Shown here piece by piece: positions 11,329 to 20,920 of a stretch of 64,000 bases of DNA (position 1 is the stretch's first letter; each line of letters opens with the position of its first letter). Made by a program: the position numbers and the translations under genes. The stretch is taken from the NCBI GenBank assembly GCA_029449235.1, contig JANATG010000005.1:1-64000 (forward strand), given 5' to 3'. Source of the stretch: Linnemannia schmuckeri (Eukaryota > Mortierellomycota > Mortierellomycetes > Mortierellales > Mortierellaceae). Below the pieces are notes generated by a model. That model searched no databases. It was not told where the DNA came from and saw only the letters and a program-made list of their open reading frames with translations.

Positions 11329-11405
11329 TGCAACATATTAGGTTTAAAGTCCACCTTAGTTAGTCATTTCTCATCACTCTTATTCACCTCTGACTCTTCT
11401 ATGAT
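11329..11405 (+). repeat. Family A 3' LTR, first 77 bp
   Basis: Begins TGCAACATATT after the polypurine tract and matches the first 77 bp of the 203-bp LTR, then stops at CTATGAT where an inverted LTR starts. Confidence 0.95.
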
Positions 11406-11608
11406 TGCAACAGCAGAAGGTAGGACCAGTGAAAGCAGGGACAAGAGACGAGGATTGAAGCAGTGATGATTGATGTTATTACTATGGTACATCTATATAT
11501 ACAAGGGAGTAACTAGGTTTCTAGGTCTAGTATCATAGAAGAGTCAGAGGTGAATAAGAGTGATGAGAAATGACTAACTAAGGTGGACTTTAAACCTAAT
11601 ATGTTGCA
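11406..11608 (-). repeat. Family A LTR, inverted, complete
   Basis: Full 203-bp LTR on the minus strand, TG...CA bounded. Its distal 77 bp pair with 11329-11405 as an inverted repeat. On the other side it abuts the family B gag stop codon at exactly the same base as the LTR at 31628. Confidence 0.95.
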
Positions 11609-11610
11609 AC

Positions 11611-12795
11611 CTAGTTGCTGGGGGCATTTCCCGACTGGTCTGTTGGGAGATTGCCCACATTAGCAATATTGTTGACGGTCTGGGCCCTGGGTGAGCGGTT
11701 GGTGTTGCGGTTTTTTCCACAGTCCCAAGAGTAGTGTCCGGCGTTGATTCGACGGCACTTGAAGCATCCGTTGTTATCCTGCAGATATTTCTTTTCATCG
11801 TCGGTAAGGCGGGCAAGGCGTGGTTGGGATTGTTGATTGTTGAATTGGGTTGTCATGGCATGGACGGCAATGGTAAGGGACTGGACCGAGGCCATAAGGG
11901 CGCGGGTGGTGGGGTCGAGGCTGATGTTATCGATTTCCATTGCCATTGGGTCAAAAGCTGGGGGTGCTGGGTTTGAGCTGGTGGTTGGAGTGTGTGAGCG
12001 CATGCTATTCATAGCCTTGGCAAACATACCCTTTGTGGCTCCTTTGGGGCCAAAAGCATAGATGGTGTCAAATCCTTCAGCCTTGGAACACATATCAAAA
12101 AAGGTGTTGTTGGGGTTAGATACCTGATCGGTCTGAAGCAGCTGTCTCAGATCGTTGGGGCAGCCTTGGAGAAAAACAACTCTGACGGTGGCTTCGAGAA
12201 ACACGCGACCAGTGGGATCTTCCGCGAGCAAGATGTTCATGTAGAGGCGGATGCGGGTAAGGTACTCGGCTAGGTTGGTGGTAAGCTTGGCATTGAGAAT
12301 AAGGCCGCGAACTTGCTCGAGAAATCCATCAGGCATGTATGCCTTCTTGAACAGGGTTGTAAAGGTGGAGTACTCGCAGGTGTCGTCGATGTTAAGTGAT
12401 TCCCACCAGAGGAGAGAGGTTTGGTTGAGGAGGTTGACGGCATGGATGGTGCGTTTTCTATCGGGTACGTTCTTCATGGTAAAGTAGCGTTGCACCTCTT
12501 TCAGCCAGGCGAGGCATTTGAAGCCATCGCGAGTGCCGTCGTACTTGGCGGGTTTGGAGGTTGTGTCAAGTTCAATGATGGTGGCGAGGTTGTCGTCGGT
12601 CATGATGGTGAGTTCCGATAAAAAGTCAGTGATAAAATACGTGTTGATGGGTGGAAGACAGGGTGAGGGGATGGAGGAGGTGCTAGGTGAGGTTTCTGGA
12701 GAGCTGGAGGAGTTTGGGGTTTGTGCTGGGTGTTCTGGGGGTTGTGCTGAGTGTTCTGGGGTCTTGTTGGTGGAATTGTGAACCTTTGCTACCAT
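11611..12795 (-). CDS. Family B Gag, orphan copy (B5)
   Basis: Intact 394-aa Gag with a retrotransposon capsid-type region (WWESL, FLQGCP motifs) and one atypical zinc knuckle (CFKC...H...C). Its downstream pol is absent, replaced by a family A LTR right after the stop. The start ATG (12795-12793) uses the last base of the LTR and first two of the primer-binding site. It shares several variants (QDNNG, SPRA) with the Gag at 30441, which has the same LTR-A junction, against the Gags of B2 and B3. Confidence 0.9.
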   Translation of the reverse strand: MVAKVHNSTNKTPEHSAQPPEHPAQTPNSSSSPETSPSTSSIPSPCLPPINTYFITDFLSELTIMTDDNLATIIELDTTSKPAKYDGTRDGFKCLAWLKEVQRYFTMKNVPDRKRTIHAVNLLNQTSLLWWESLNIDDTCEYSTFTTLFKKAYMPDGFLEQVRGLILNAKLTTNLAEYLTRIRLYMNILLAEDPTGRVFLEATVRVVFLQGCPNDLRQLLQTDQVSNPNNTFFDMCSKAEGFDTIYAFGPKGATKGMFAKAMNSMRSHTPTTSSNPAPPAFDPMAMEIDNISLDPTTRALMASVQSLTIAVHAMTTQFNNQQSQPRLARLTDDEKKYLQDNNGCFKCRRINAGHYSWDCGKNRNTNRSPRAQTVNNIANVGNLPTDQSGNAPSN

Positions 12796-12892
12796 GCAAC
12801 TTTTATAAGGAGTGGAAGGAAGAGTTGTCTTTGTATTTTGGTAATAGTTGTCTATTTATCTAATTAAGGTAATCGGGGGTCCAATCGTTGCA
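12795..12892 (-). repeat. Family B LTR (5' LTR of B5)
   Basis: 98-bp LTR of the TATAAAAG subtype, TG...CA. It is followed on the minus strand by the PBS TGGTAGCAAAGG (12794-12783). Confidence 0.95.
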
Positions 12893-14041
12893 CTACCAGA
12901 ACAGCCCCAGGCTTAGTCTCGTCTATAAAAGCTGCCTCGAGGGAAGTGTGCCCCCCGGTTATTCTTTTCACAATGGCCTTCTCTACTATGACCGCCGCGG
13001 CACCGTCGTTCTCGCTATCCCTCAGAAAGCTGACATTTGCCACTCTCTTTTGCATGACTGCCACGATGCCCCCATAGCTGGCCACTTTGGGTTCAGGAAA
13101 ACATATGACAAGCTGCGACGAATAGCATACTGGCCCAACATGACAAAGGAGACCCAACTCTATGTCGACTCGTGCGAGAAGTGTCAACGCAACAAGCCAA
13201 GTCAGGAGCGACCTGCTGGACTCCTTCAACCTCTACCCATTCCCGTCAGACGCTGGGAGGTGGTGACCATGGACTTTATAACCCATCTGCCCAAGACACC
13301 TCGCAATCATGATGCCATCACCGTCTTTGTCGACAAGTTATCCAAGCATGTCCACTTTGTTCCCAGCACCACCACCGCCAACGCCCCCGACGTTGCTCGC
13401 CAGTTTTTCGACAATGTGTTCCGCCATCATGGGATGCCAACAACAATCGTCTTGGATCGCGATAGCAAATTCACCAGTCATTTTTGGCAGGAGCTCCACC
13501 GGCTTATGAATGTCAAGCTTGCGATGTCAACAGCCTATCACCCACAGACGGATGGACAGACGGAAGTTATGAACAAGACACTAGGAATCATGCTGCGCGC
13601 CTTTATCGATGAAAAGCAGACTAACTGGGACACCCTCCTCCCTGTAGCGGAATTTGCCTACAACAACTCCGTCCACCACTCAACCGGCCATTCACCTTTT
13701 TTCCTTAACACTGGACAACATCCCCGCATCCCCGCCACCCTCCTCTTCCACACTGACAGCAACGTCCCCAGCGTCCATGACTATCTGGATCAGCAAGCAA
13801 CGGCACTAATTTTCGCCCAGGATGCACTGCAGCGAGCTCAGGATCATCAAAAGGAACAAGCCGACAAGAGACGACGCGACCATGACTACAAAGTTGGCGA
13901 CAAGGTCCTTCTCAGTGCAGAGAACATTACCATGCCAGCCGACAGCGGACTCAGCTCGAACAAGCTCAAGCCTCGTTTTATTGGACCATTCACCCTACTG
14001 GAGCAACGATCACCAGTTACCTTCCTCGTCGACTTACCCCC
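12893..14041 (+). pseudogene. Family B pol remnant (B1), left part
   Basis: Plus-strand Pol from the start of the integrase region (NSPRLSLVYK) through the zinc-binding HHCC and DDE core to the GPF region, where copy B2 is inserted. The 5' half of the element is missing at 12893, where an LTR of opposite orientation abuts. Compared with B2 and B3 it has several changes, including Ser to Leu before the second catalytic Asp (VLDRD for VSDRD). Confidence 0.9.
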
Positions 14042-14139
14042 TGCAACTTTTGTAAGGAGTGGAAGGAAGAGATGTCTTTGTATTTTGGTAATAGTTGTCT
14101 ATTTATCTAATTAAGGTAATCGGGGGTCCAATCGTTGCA
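14042..14139 (-). repeat. Family B 3' LTR of B2
   Basis: 98 bp, TG...CA, of the TTACAAAAG subtype; same sequence as 19185-19282. The polypurine tract lies at 14140-14151 on the minus strand. Confidence 0.95.
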
Positions 14140-14149
14140 CCTTCCCCTT

Positions 14150-17100
14150 TTAAAAAACGATCCCATGGTCCTTTTTGAATGCGTTGACCAGGTCTTGGCA
14201 ATTTTCCAGGTTGGCAGCTGGCTCCCATGTCTGATCCTCACGTCCGTAACCTTTCCAAGCAACGAGGAACTGGTGCTGTCGCCGGTACTTTCTGTATCGT
14301 AGAATGGATTCGACCTCGTATTCCTCGGTGCCTTCGACGACGACAGGTGGTGGTGGTGCTGGTGTTCGGCGGCCGAATGTAAGTGGTGACTCAATATAGT
14401 GGCGAAAAAGATCGACGTGAAAGATATTGTGGATGTTGTAGGAGGGGGGTAAGTCGACGAGAAAGGTAACTGGTGATCGTTGCTCCAGTAGGGTGAATGG
14501 TCCAATAAAACGAGGCTTGAGCTTGTCCGAGCTGAGTCCGCTGTCGGCTGGCATGGTAATGTTCTCTGCACTGAGAAGGACCTTGTCGCCAACTTTGTAG
14601 TCATGGTCGCGTCGTCTCTTGTCGGCTTGTTCCTTTTGATGATCCTGAGCTCGCTGCAGTGCATCCTGGGCGAAAATTAGTGCCGTTGCTTGCTGATCCA
14701 GATAGTCATGGACGCTGGGGACGTTGCTGTCAGTGTGGGAGAGGAGGGTGGCGGGGATGCGGGGATGTTGTCCAGTGTTGAGGAAAAAAGGTGAATGGCC
14801 GGTTGAGTGGTGGACGGAGTTGTTGTAGGCAAATTCTGCTGCAGGGAGGAGGGTGTCCCAGTTAGTCTGCTTTTCATCGATAAAGGCGCGCAGCATGATT
14901 CCTAGTGTCTTGTTCATAACTTCCGTCTGTCCATCCGTCTGTGGGTGATAGGCTGTTGACATTGCAAGCTTGACATCCATAAGCCGGTGGAGCTCCTGCC
15001 AAAAATGACTGGTGAATTTGCTATCGCGATCCGAGACGATTGTTGTTGGCATCCCATGATGGCGGAACACATTGTCGAAAAACTGGCGAGCAACGTCGGG
15101 GGCGTTGGCGGTGGTGGTGCTGGGAACAAAGTGGACATGCTTGGATAACTTGTCGACAAAGACGGTGATGGCATCATGATTGCGAGGTGTCTTGGGCAGA
15201 TGGGTTATAAAGTCCATGGTCACCACCTCCCAGCGTCTGACGGGAATGGGTAGAGGTTGAAGGAGTCCAGCAGGTCGCTCCTGACTTGGCTTGTTGCGTT
15301 GACACTTCTCGCACGAGTCGACATAGAGTTGGGTCTCCTTTGTCATGTTGGGCCAGTATGCTATTCGTCGCAGCTTGTCATATGTTTTCCTGAACCCAAA
15401 GTGGCCAGCTATGGGGGCATCGTGGCAGTCATGCAAAAGAGAGTGGCAAATGTCAGCTTTCTGAGGGATAGCGAGAACGACGGTGCCGCGGCGGTCATAG
15501 TAGAGAAGGCCATTGTGAAAAGAATAACCGGGGGGCACACTTCCCTCGAGGCAGCTTTTATAGACGAGACTAAGCCTGGGGCTGTTCTGGTAGTCCTCTA
15601 TCAGGCGCTGCCTCACACCTGGTTCAAGCTGGATATCAATTGAATGAATCTCCACTGGTTCTGTGGATGGGCTGACTGGATCTTCCGTGCGATGGTCGGG
15701 TCGTCGAGACAGGGCGTCGGGGACTGTGTTATCTGCTCCGCGCTTGTACTTGAAGTCAAAGTCGTATTCCTGCAGCAGCTCCATCCATCGAGCCTGGCGG
15801 CGGGTGAGTTTAGGCTGTGTTGGAAAGTGGCGAAGGGTTGCATGGTCTGTGTAAACAATAAAGTGGGATCCGTCTAGGTAGTATCGCCATGTCCTGAGGG
15901 CGTGCACGACTGCCAGTAGCTCCTGCTCGTGGGTTGGGTAGTTCCGTTCTGCTGGTTGTAATTTTCGTGAGGTGAATGCAACGGGTCGGGATACTCCGTT
16001 CGTGTCCGTCTGAAAGAGAACAGCGCCAATTGCAAATCCAGATGCATCCGTTTCGACGGTGGTTGGCAAGTCGGGGTCGAATATACGTAGAACTGGGGCG
16101 GAGCTGATGGCCGCTTTGAGGGTGATGAATGCCTGTTCCTTGTTGTTGTCCCATGAAAAAGTCGCTCCGCCTGCTAGAAGCTCCGAGAGGGGTAGGGCAA
16201 TGTCGGCAAACTTGTCGATGTAGGTCTGGTAGAACTGTGCGAGGCCCAAAAATTGTTGAACATCTTTGATACTGGTGGGGCGAGGCCATTCCCGAATAGC
16301 TTTGACAAGACCTGCTGAGGTGGAGATCCCGTTCTTGGAGATGGTATGGCCCAGGAACTCAGTCTGCTCCTGCATGAATGAGCATTTGCTGAGTTTGACG
16401 TACAGTCCATGTTTTCGTAGAAGTTCAAGGACGCTGCGAAGGTGTTTCAGATGGTCGGCCTTGGTTTTGGAATAGATCAGGATGTCGTCGAGGTATACCA
16501 CCACCCATTTGTCCAGAACCGGATCCAGTACTCGTAGCATCATATTAGAGAATGAGGCTGGTGCGTTGGTGAGTCCGAACGGAACGACATTAAATTCAAA
16601 ATGGCCGTAACGACATCGAAATGCTGTTTTGTGGGTGTGTGGTTCATATATCCTCTGCTGGTGGTATCCCGAGAGTAGATCCAGTTTGGTAAAATAGCGG
16701 GCGCCACGAAAACGATCGATGAGTTCGTCAATTCTGGGTAGAGGGTGTCTGTTCTTCCTGGTAATCCTGTTCAGACCGCGGTAGTCCACACACATACGCA
16801 GGGTGCCATCCTTTTTCCGAACAAAGAGTACTGGGGCGCCATAGGGTGATGTGCTGGGCTTGATGAATTTTTTCGCAAGTAGATCGTCAAGTTGCTTCCT
16901 GAGTTCGTCGAGTTCTGCAATTGAGAGGCGAATGACTGGTTTGAAGGGTGGATCGGCTGTTGGGTCTGTCTCAATTTTCATGGCATCGCCTCGGTCTGGT
17001 GGAAGGCCGCTCGGAAGTATATCGGGGAACACATCCTTAAACTCGTCTTCAACGATGGCTCTGATCTCAGGCGTCATAGCTGGGCGTTTGGGTGGTGCTG

Positions 17101-18022
17101 ATGCGTCCTTGTCTTTGTTGTTCTTGTCCTTCTGCAGATCCTTGGAAGATTTGACCAGTGCCAAGAATACGTCGGAGCCGGGGAGGGTGGCCATGGTGTG
17201 AAAGTGTAGGTGGGTAAGGAGGCGGCCACCGGTGCGGGTTTGAATATTATTTGATTTGAATCCAGTACAGTCCCACTCGATGGCTGTGTTGTTGTGGTTG
17301 AAGTGGAGAGCATTGGTGCGCCAGTTGATTTGTGGGTTGATGTGAGTAAGCCATGGTTTGCCCAGGATAAGGTCGTATTTTTTGAGTGGGTACAGGATTG
17401 GGTTGAGGTTGTCAGTGTATCCTTTGCGTTCGATGGTGATGTTGACCGTATGGTTGGTAATAGAGGATGAGCCGTCGGGGAGAAGAACAGGGATGGGGTT
17501 GATGACGGTTCGAGGCAAGTTGTTTTTCTTTTGAAAGGATGTGCTGATTACATTACCTTCAGCACCGCCATCGATCAGCACGCGAGCCGGGAAGCCACTG
17601 ACAAGGCAGTTAAAAGTGAGCAATTGACGCTCAGCCTCAGCGATAGAAAATGAACAGAGACGCAATTGCTTTTGTCTCCGTCTTCTCAACTGTCGCTTTG
17701 TAGGCGGTGTGGTCGACACAACAGGGGTATCCAGGTCCAGGTCTGGTCCATCTGAGGTTCTAGACACAAGGTGGGACGAGTCAAACGTTGAGGTCTGGTC
17801 CAGTGAAGGTGCCAGAGTGGGGGGGGAGTGAGTATCACGATTTGAGTTTGTAATCTGAGTTTGGTTGCTAATCTTATTAACTGAGCGATCTGGCAACTTT
17901 ATTTCATTTTTTTCTTTTCTACTTAACTCTGGGGTGTGATCACTCCCTTCACCACTGGGGCAAAGAGAGGGGATTTCAGCAACTGGGTCCTGGACTGCAC
18001 CTAGTTGCTGGGGGCATTTCCC
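14150..18022 (-). CDS. Family B Pol polyprotein (B2)
   Basis: Made as a Gag-Pol fusion by a -1 shift at GGGAAAT (minus strand, 18022-18016); the -1 frame is open from there to the stop at 14150. Domains in order: protease with DGGAEGN instead of D[ST]G, reverse transcriptase with YLDD, RNase H (TDASG, TDHATL), integrase with HHCC finger and DDE core (TMDFI, SDRDSKF, TDGQTE), and a C-terminal chromodomain (VESILRYRK to WEPAANLENC). No frameshift or stop seen. The chromodomain places it among chromoviruses, which tend to target heterochromatin. Confidence 0.95.
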   Translation of the reverse strand, partial: GKCPQQLGAVQDPVAEIPSLCPSGEGSDHTPELSRKEKNEIKLPDRSVNKISNQTQITNSNRDTHSPPTLAPSLDQTSTFDSSHLVSRTSDGPDLDLDTPVVSTTPPTKRQLRRRRQKQLRLCSFSIAEAERQLLTFNCLVSGFPARVLIDGGAEGNVISTSFQKKNNLPRTVINPIPVLLPDGSSSITNHTVNITIERKGYTDNLNPILYPLKKYDLILGKPWLTHINPQINWRTNALHFNHNNTAIEWDCTGFKSNNIQTRTGGRLLTHLHFHTMATLPGSDVFLALVKSSKDLQKDKNNKDKDASAPPKRPAMTPEIRAIVEDEFKDVFPDILPSGLPPDRGDAMKIETDPTADPPFKPVIRLSIAELDELRKQLDDLLAKKFIKPSTSPYGAPVLFVRKKDGTLRMCVDYRGLNRITRKNRHPLPRIDELIDRFRGARYFTKLDLLSGYHQQRIYEPHTHKTAFRCRYGHFEFNVVPFGLTNAPASFSNMMLRVLDPVLDKWVVVYLDDILIYSKTKADHLKHLRSVLELLRKHGLYVKLSKCSFMQEQTEFLGHTISKNGISTSAGLVKAIREWPRPTSIKDVQQFLGLAQFYQTYIDKFADIALPLSELLAGGATFSWDNNKEQAFITLKAAISSAPVLRIFDPDLPTTVETDASGFAIGAVLFQTDTNGVSRPVAFTSRKLQPAERNYPTHEQELLAVVHALRTWRYYLDGSHFIVYTDHATLRHFPTQPKLTRRQARWMELLQEYDFDFKYKRGADNTVPDALSRRPDHRTEDPVSPSTEPVEIHSIDIQLEPGVRQRLIEDYQNSPRLSLVYKSCLEGSVPPGYSFHNGLLYYDRRGTVVLAIPQKADICHSLLHDCHDAPIAGHFGFRKTYDKLRRIAYWPNMTKETQLYVDSCEKCQRNKPSQERPAGLLQPLPIPVRRWEVVTMDFITHLPKTPRNHDAITVFVDKLSKHVHFVPSTTTANAPDVARQFFDNVFRHHGMPTTIVSDRDSKFTSHFWQELHRLMDVKLAMSTAYHPQTDGQTEVMNKTLGIMLRAFIDEKQTNWDTLLPAAEFAYNNSVHHSTGHSPFFLNTGQHPRIPATLLSHTDSNVPSVHDYLDQQATALIFAQDALQRAQDHQKEQADKRRRDHDYKVGDKVLLSAENITMPADSGLSSDKLKPRFIGPFTLLEQRSPVTFLVDLPPSYNIHNIFHVDLFRHYIESPLTFGRRTPAPPPPVVVEGTEEYEVESILRYRKYRRQHQFLVAWKGYGREDQTWEPAANLENCQDLVNAFKKDHGIVF

Positions 18023-19185
18023 GACTGGTCTGTTGGGAGATTGCCCACGTTAGCAATATTGTTGACGGTCTGGGCCCTGGATGAGCGGTTGATGTTGCGG
18101 TTTTTTCCACAGTCCCAAGAGTAGTGTCCGGCGTTGATTCGACGGCACTTGAAGCATCCGTTGTTTTCCTGCAGATATTTCTTTTCATCGTCGGTAAGGC
18201 GGGCAAGGCGTGGTTGGGATTGTTGATTGTTGAATTGGGTTGTCATGGCGTGGACGGCAATGGTAAGGGACTGGACCGAGGCCATAAGGGCGCGGGTGGT
18301 GGGGTCGAGGCTGATGTTATCGATTTCCATTGCCATTGGGTCAAAAGCTGGGGGTGCTGGGTTTGAGCTGGTGGTTGGAGTGTGAGAGCGCATGCTATTC
18401 ATAGCCTTGGCAAACATACCCTTTGTGGCTCCTTTGGGGCCAAAAGCATAGATGGTGTCAAATCCTTCAGCCTTGGAACACATATCAAAAAAGGTGTTGT
18501 TGGGGTTAGATACCTGATCGGTCTGAAGCAGCTGTCTCAGATCGTCGGGGCAGCCTTGGAGAAAAACAACTCTGACGGTGGCTTCGAGAAACACGCGACC
18601 AGTGGGATCTTCCGCGAGCAAGATGTTCATGTAGAGGCGGATGCGGGTAAGGTACTCGGCCAGGTTGGTGGTAAGCTTGGCATTGAGAAGAAGGCCGCGA
18701 ACTTGCTCGAGAAATCCATCAGGCATGTATGCCTTCTTGAACAGGGTTGTAAAGGTGGAGTACTCGCAGGTGTCGTCGATGTTAAGTGATTCCCACCAGA
18801 GGAGAGAGGTTTGGTTGAGGAGGTTGACGGCATGGATGGTGCGTTTTCTGTCGGGTACGTTCTTCATGGTAAAGTAGCGTTGCACCTCTTTCAGCCAGGC
18901 GAGGCATTTGAAGCCATCGCGAGTGCCGTCGTACTTGGCGGGTTTGGAGGTTGTGTCAAGTTCAATGATGGTGGCGAGGTTGTCGTCGGTCATGATGGTG
19001 AGTTCCGATAAAAAGTCAGTGATAAAATACGTGTTGATGGGTGGAAGACAGGGTGAGGGGATGGAGGAGGTGCTAGGTGAGGTTTCTGGAGAGCTGGAGG
19101 AGTCTGGGGTTTGTGCTGGGTGTTCTGGGGGTTGTGCTGAGTGTTCTGGGGTCTTGTTGGTGGAATTGTGAACCTTTGCTACCAT
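18001..19185 (-). CDS. Family B Gag (B2)
   Basis: Intact 394-aa capsid and nucleocapsid precursor. The zinc knuckle spacing is CX2CX6HX4C rather than CX2CX4HX4C. The start codon straddles the 5' LTR and PBS, so the first residues MVAKV are encoded by primer-binding sequence; the internal Met of MTDDNLA about 66 residues in is an alternative start. The last codons contain the slip site. Confidence 0.93.
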   Translation of the reverse strand: MVAKVHNSTNKTPEHSAQPPEHPAQTPDSSSSPETSPSTSSIPSPCLPPINTYFITDFLSELTIMTDDNLATIIELDTTSKPAKYDGTRDGFKCLAWLKEVQRYFTMKNVPDRKRTIHAVNLLNQTSLLWWESLNIDDTCEYSTFTTLFKKAYMPDGFLEQVRGLLLNAKLTTNLAEYLTRIRLYMNILLAEDPTGRVFLEATVRVVFLQGCPDDLRQLLQTDQVSNPNNTFFDMCSKAEGFDTIYAFGPKGATKGMFAKAMNSMRSHTPTTSSNPAPPAFDPMAMEIDNISLDPTTRALMASVQSLTIAVHAMTTQFNNQQSQPRLARLTDDEKKYLQENNGCFKCRRINAGHYSWDCGKNRNINRSSRAQTVNNIANVGNLPTDQSGNAPSN

Positions 19186-19282
19186 GCAACTTTTGTAAGG
19201 AGTGGAAGGAAGAGATGTCTTTGTATTTTGGTAATAGTTGTCTATTTATCTAATTAAGGTAATCGGGGGTCCAATCGTTGCA
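19185..19282 (-). repeat. Family B 5' LTR of B2
   Basis: 98 bp, the same sequence as the 3' LTR. Followed on the minus strand by PBS TGGTAGCAAAGG. Confidence 0.95.
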
Positions 19283-19592
19283 CCCCCCTCCTACAACATT
19301 CACAATATCTTTCACGTCGATATTTTTCGCCATTATATTGAGTCACCACTTACATTCGGCCGCCGAACACCAGCACCACCACCACCTGTCGTCGTCGAAG
19401 GCACCGAGGAATACGAGGTCGAATCCATTCTACGATACAGAAAGTACCGGCGACAGCACCAGTTCCTCGTTGCTTGGAAAGGTTACGGACGTGAGGATCA
19501 GACATGGGAGCCAGCTGCCAACCTGGAAAATTGCCAAGACCTGGTCAACGCATTCAAAAAGGACCATGGGATCGTTTTTTAAAAGGGGAAGG
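19283..19592 (+). pseudogene. Family B pol remnant (B1), right part
   Basis: Continuation of 12893-14041 after the B2 insertion: YNIHNIFHVD, then the chromodomain and stop at 19582, then polypurine AAAAGGGGAAGG. Removing B2 and one CCCCC restores an uninterrupted frame. Confidence 0.92.
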
Positions 19593-19690
19593 TGCAATGA
19601 TTGGACCCCCGATTACCTTAATTAGATAAATAGACAACTATTACCAAAATACAAAGACATCTCTTCCTTCCACTCCTTACAAAAGTTGCA
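19593..19690 (+). repeat. Family B 3' LTR of B1
   Basis: 98 bp, differing from B2 at TGCAATGATT (C to T). B1 had inserted into family D, whose sequence resumes at 19691. Confidence 0.95.
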
Positions 19691-20367
19691 CTATTGAAGC
19701 GAAGGCGAAATCTAATCAGCGGAAAATGATTGAGAGATTCAATAAAACGATACTGCACAGCGAATTTCCTGATGGTTCCACCATGATGGCGGTTGATCCT
19801 ATCAAAGGTGACTCCCTCTCTCCGAGATATGAAGGACCGTTCACTATTGTTAGAAAAAACAAGGGCGGTGCATACATCCTCAAAGATGGCACTGGCTCTA
19901 TGCTTGGTCGTAATTACGCACCCTCACAGCTCAAACTTGTATATAAAGACCCAGACTCTTTCCTTACGTACAAAGTCGAGAAAGTTCTTGACGCTCGTCG
20001 TACAAAGGAAGGGACATGGGAGTACTTTGTCAAGTGGAAAAGTTATTCTGACAACGACAACACCTGGGAACCAGAGGACAATTTTGTTGAGAGGAAATGC
20101 ATTACGAACTATTGGGCCGATCACCCACCCTGTAATGAGGATCCTCGCCCACACTCTCATCATGATTCGCAAACGGATCAGCCAATGCTCACCACCGATG
20201 AGCAAATGAGCGAACCTCAAAGTAGCAAGCGCTCGAATAGAAAGAAGAACAAGTTCACGCCCAAAAAAGGTAAACACAACCTTAATCGCAATAAGCTCAC
20301 TCAGTCCAGTCAATCGAAAATCGATGAGTTGAGACCTAGAACTCGTTCTCGGATCGGGAAGGAATGA
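19691..20367 (+). pseudogene. Family D Ty3/gypsy integrase C-terminus with chromodomain
   Basis: Open in one frame from 19693 to TGA at 20365. It holds the end of an integrase (AKSNQRKMIERFNK), a GPY/F-like segment (PRYEGPFTIV), and a chromodomain (YKVEKVLDARRT to WEPEDNFV), then a basic tail. The upstream part was removed where B1 inserted. It is not closely similar to the A or B Pol proteins, so it is a fourth family. Confidence 0.85.
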
Positions 20368-20920
20368 AGACAATCATATCCTTCGATTGACGCATAAAAC
20401 GCATCGACGTTTTGTTTGAACAGAAATCGCACTGACGATTTGTTCGAGGTTTTTTAATGGTGCCACAACCTTTTTCCTCATAATAATAATACATAATCAA
20501 GAGGTTTTCTTGCTTTCCTCTTACAATCTATTCTTCACCCTGAGGTTTTTATTTTTTCCTCATATCTTATCAACATATCTACCGAGGTTTTTGTTTTTTA
20601 TCCTCACACACACGTTTATATATACGTGGCAATTGTCTTTTACACACCCGCTCTCCAGGGCCATGCCCTCTAAGGTTTTTCTATTTTTTCCTTACACCCT
20701 TTCTTCCATATAAGGTTTTCTTATTTTTCCTCAAAACATACAAACGACAGCTTTTTTGTTTAGTCATAGTACTCTACCCGCAGTCAGTAACAAGCATACA
20801 CACTTACTAGCATAGGATACACTACTTCTAGCTCTAGCTTTAGATCCGGCTTACAGCCTCTCCCCCGATGGAGGGTTATGAGCTATAATCACGTGTATTA
20901 AGGGGACGAAGAGTACATAA
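20368..20920 (+). repeat. Family D 3' region and probable LTR, left part
   Basis: Non-coding. From 20448 to 20735 it holds repeated modules in which (G/A)AGGTTTT is followed after a T-rich stretch by TTTCCTC, each able to form a short stem. The same type of module recurs at 41511-41700 beyond the C element, so the two tracts are probably one LTR split by C. LTR borders could not be fixed. Confidence 0.55.

Larger units (their letters stand above)
6411..11405 (+). mobile_element. Ty3/gypsy family A copy 1 (A1), 5' truncated
   Basis: Lacks the 5' LTR, leader and first 12 Gag codons present in A2 and A3, starting in a CCCCC run of gag. Pol carries a nonsense mutation. The 3' LTR is cut after 77 bp at 11405 by an inverted LTR. 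The polypurine tract AAGAGGGGAAGG lies at 11317-11328. Confidence 0.92.
14042..19282 (-). mobile_element. Ty3/gypsy family B copy 2 (B2), full length
   Basis: Complete 5241-bp element on the minus strand with two 98-bp LTRs that I read as identical, PBS, gag, pol and polypurine tract AAAAGGGGAAGG. A 5-bp CCCCC target duplication is inferred: five C on the left and six on the right, against six in the uninterrupted site of B3. It sits inside B1 in opposite orientation. Intact frames and identical LTRs indicate a very recent insertion that may still be competent. Confidence 0.95.

Noticed and set aside
20448..20735. CRISPR-like spaced repeats
   Set aside because: Repeats are short, degenerate and T-rich, the host is a fungus, and no cas gene exists; treated as LTR modules.
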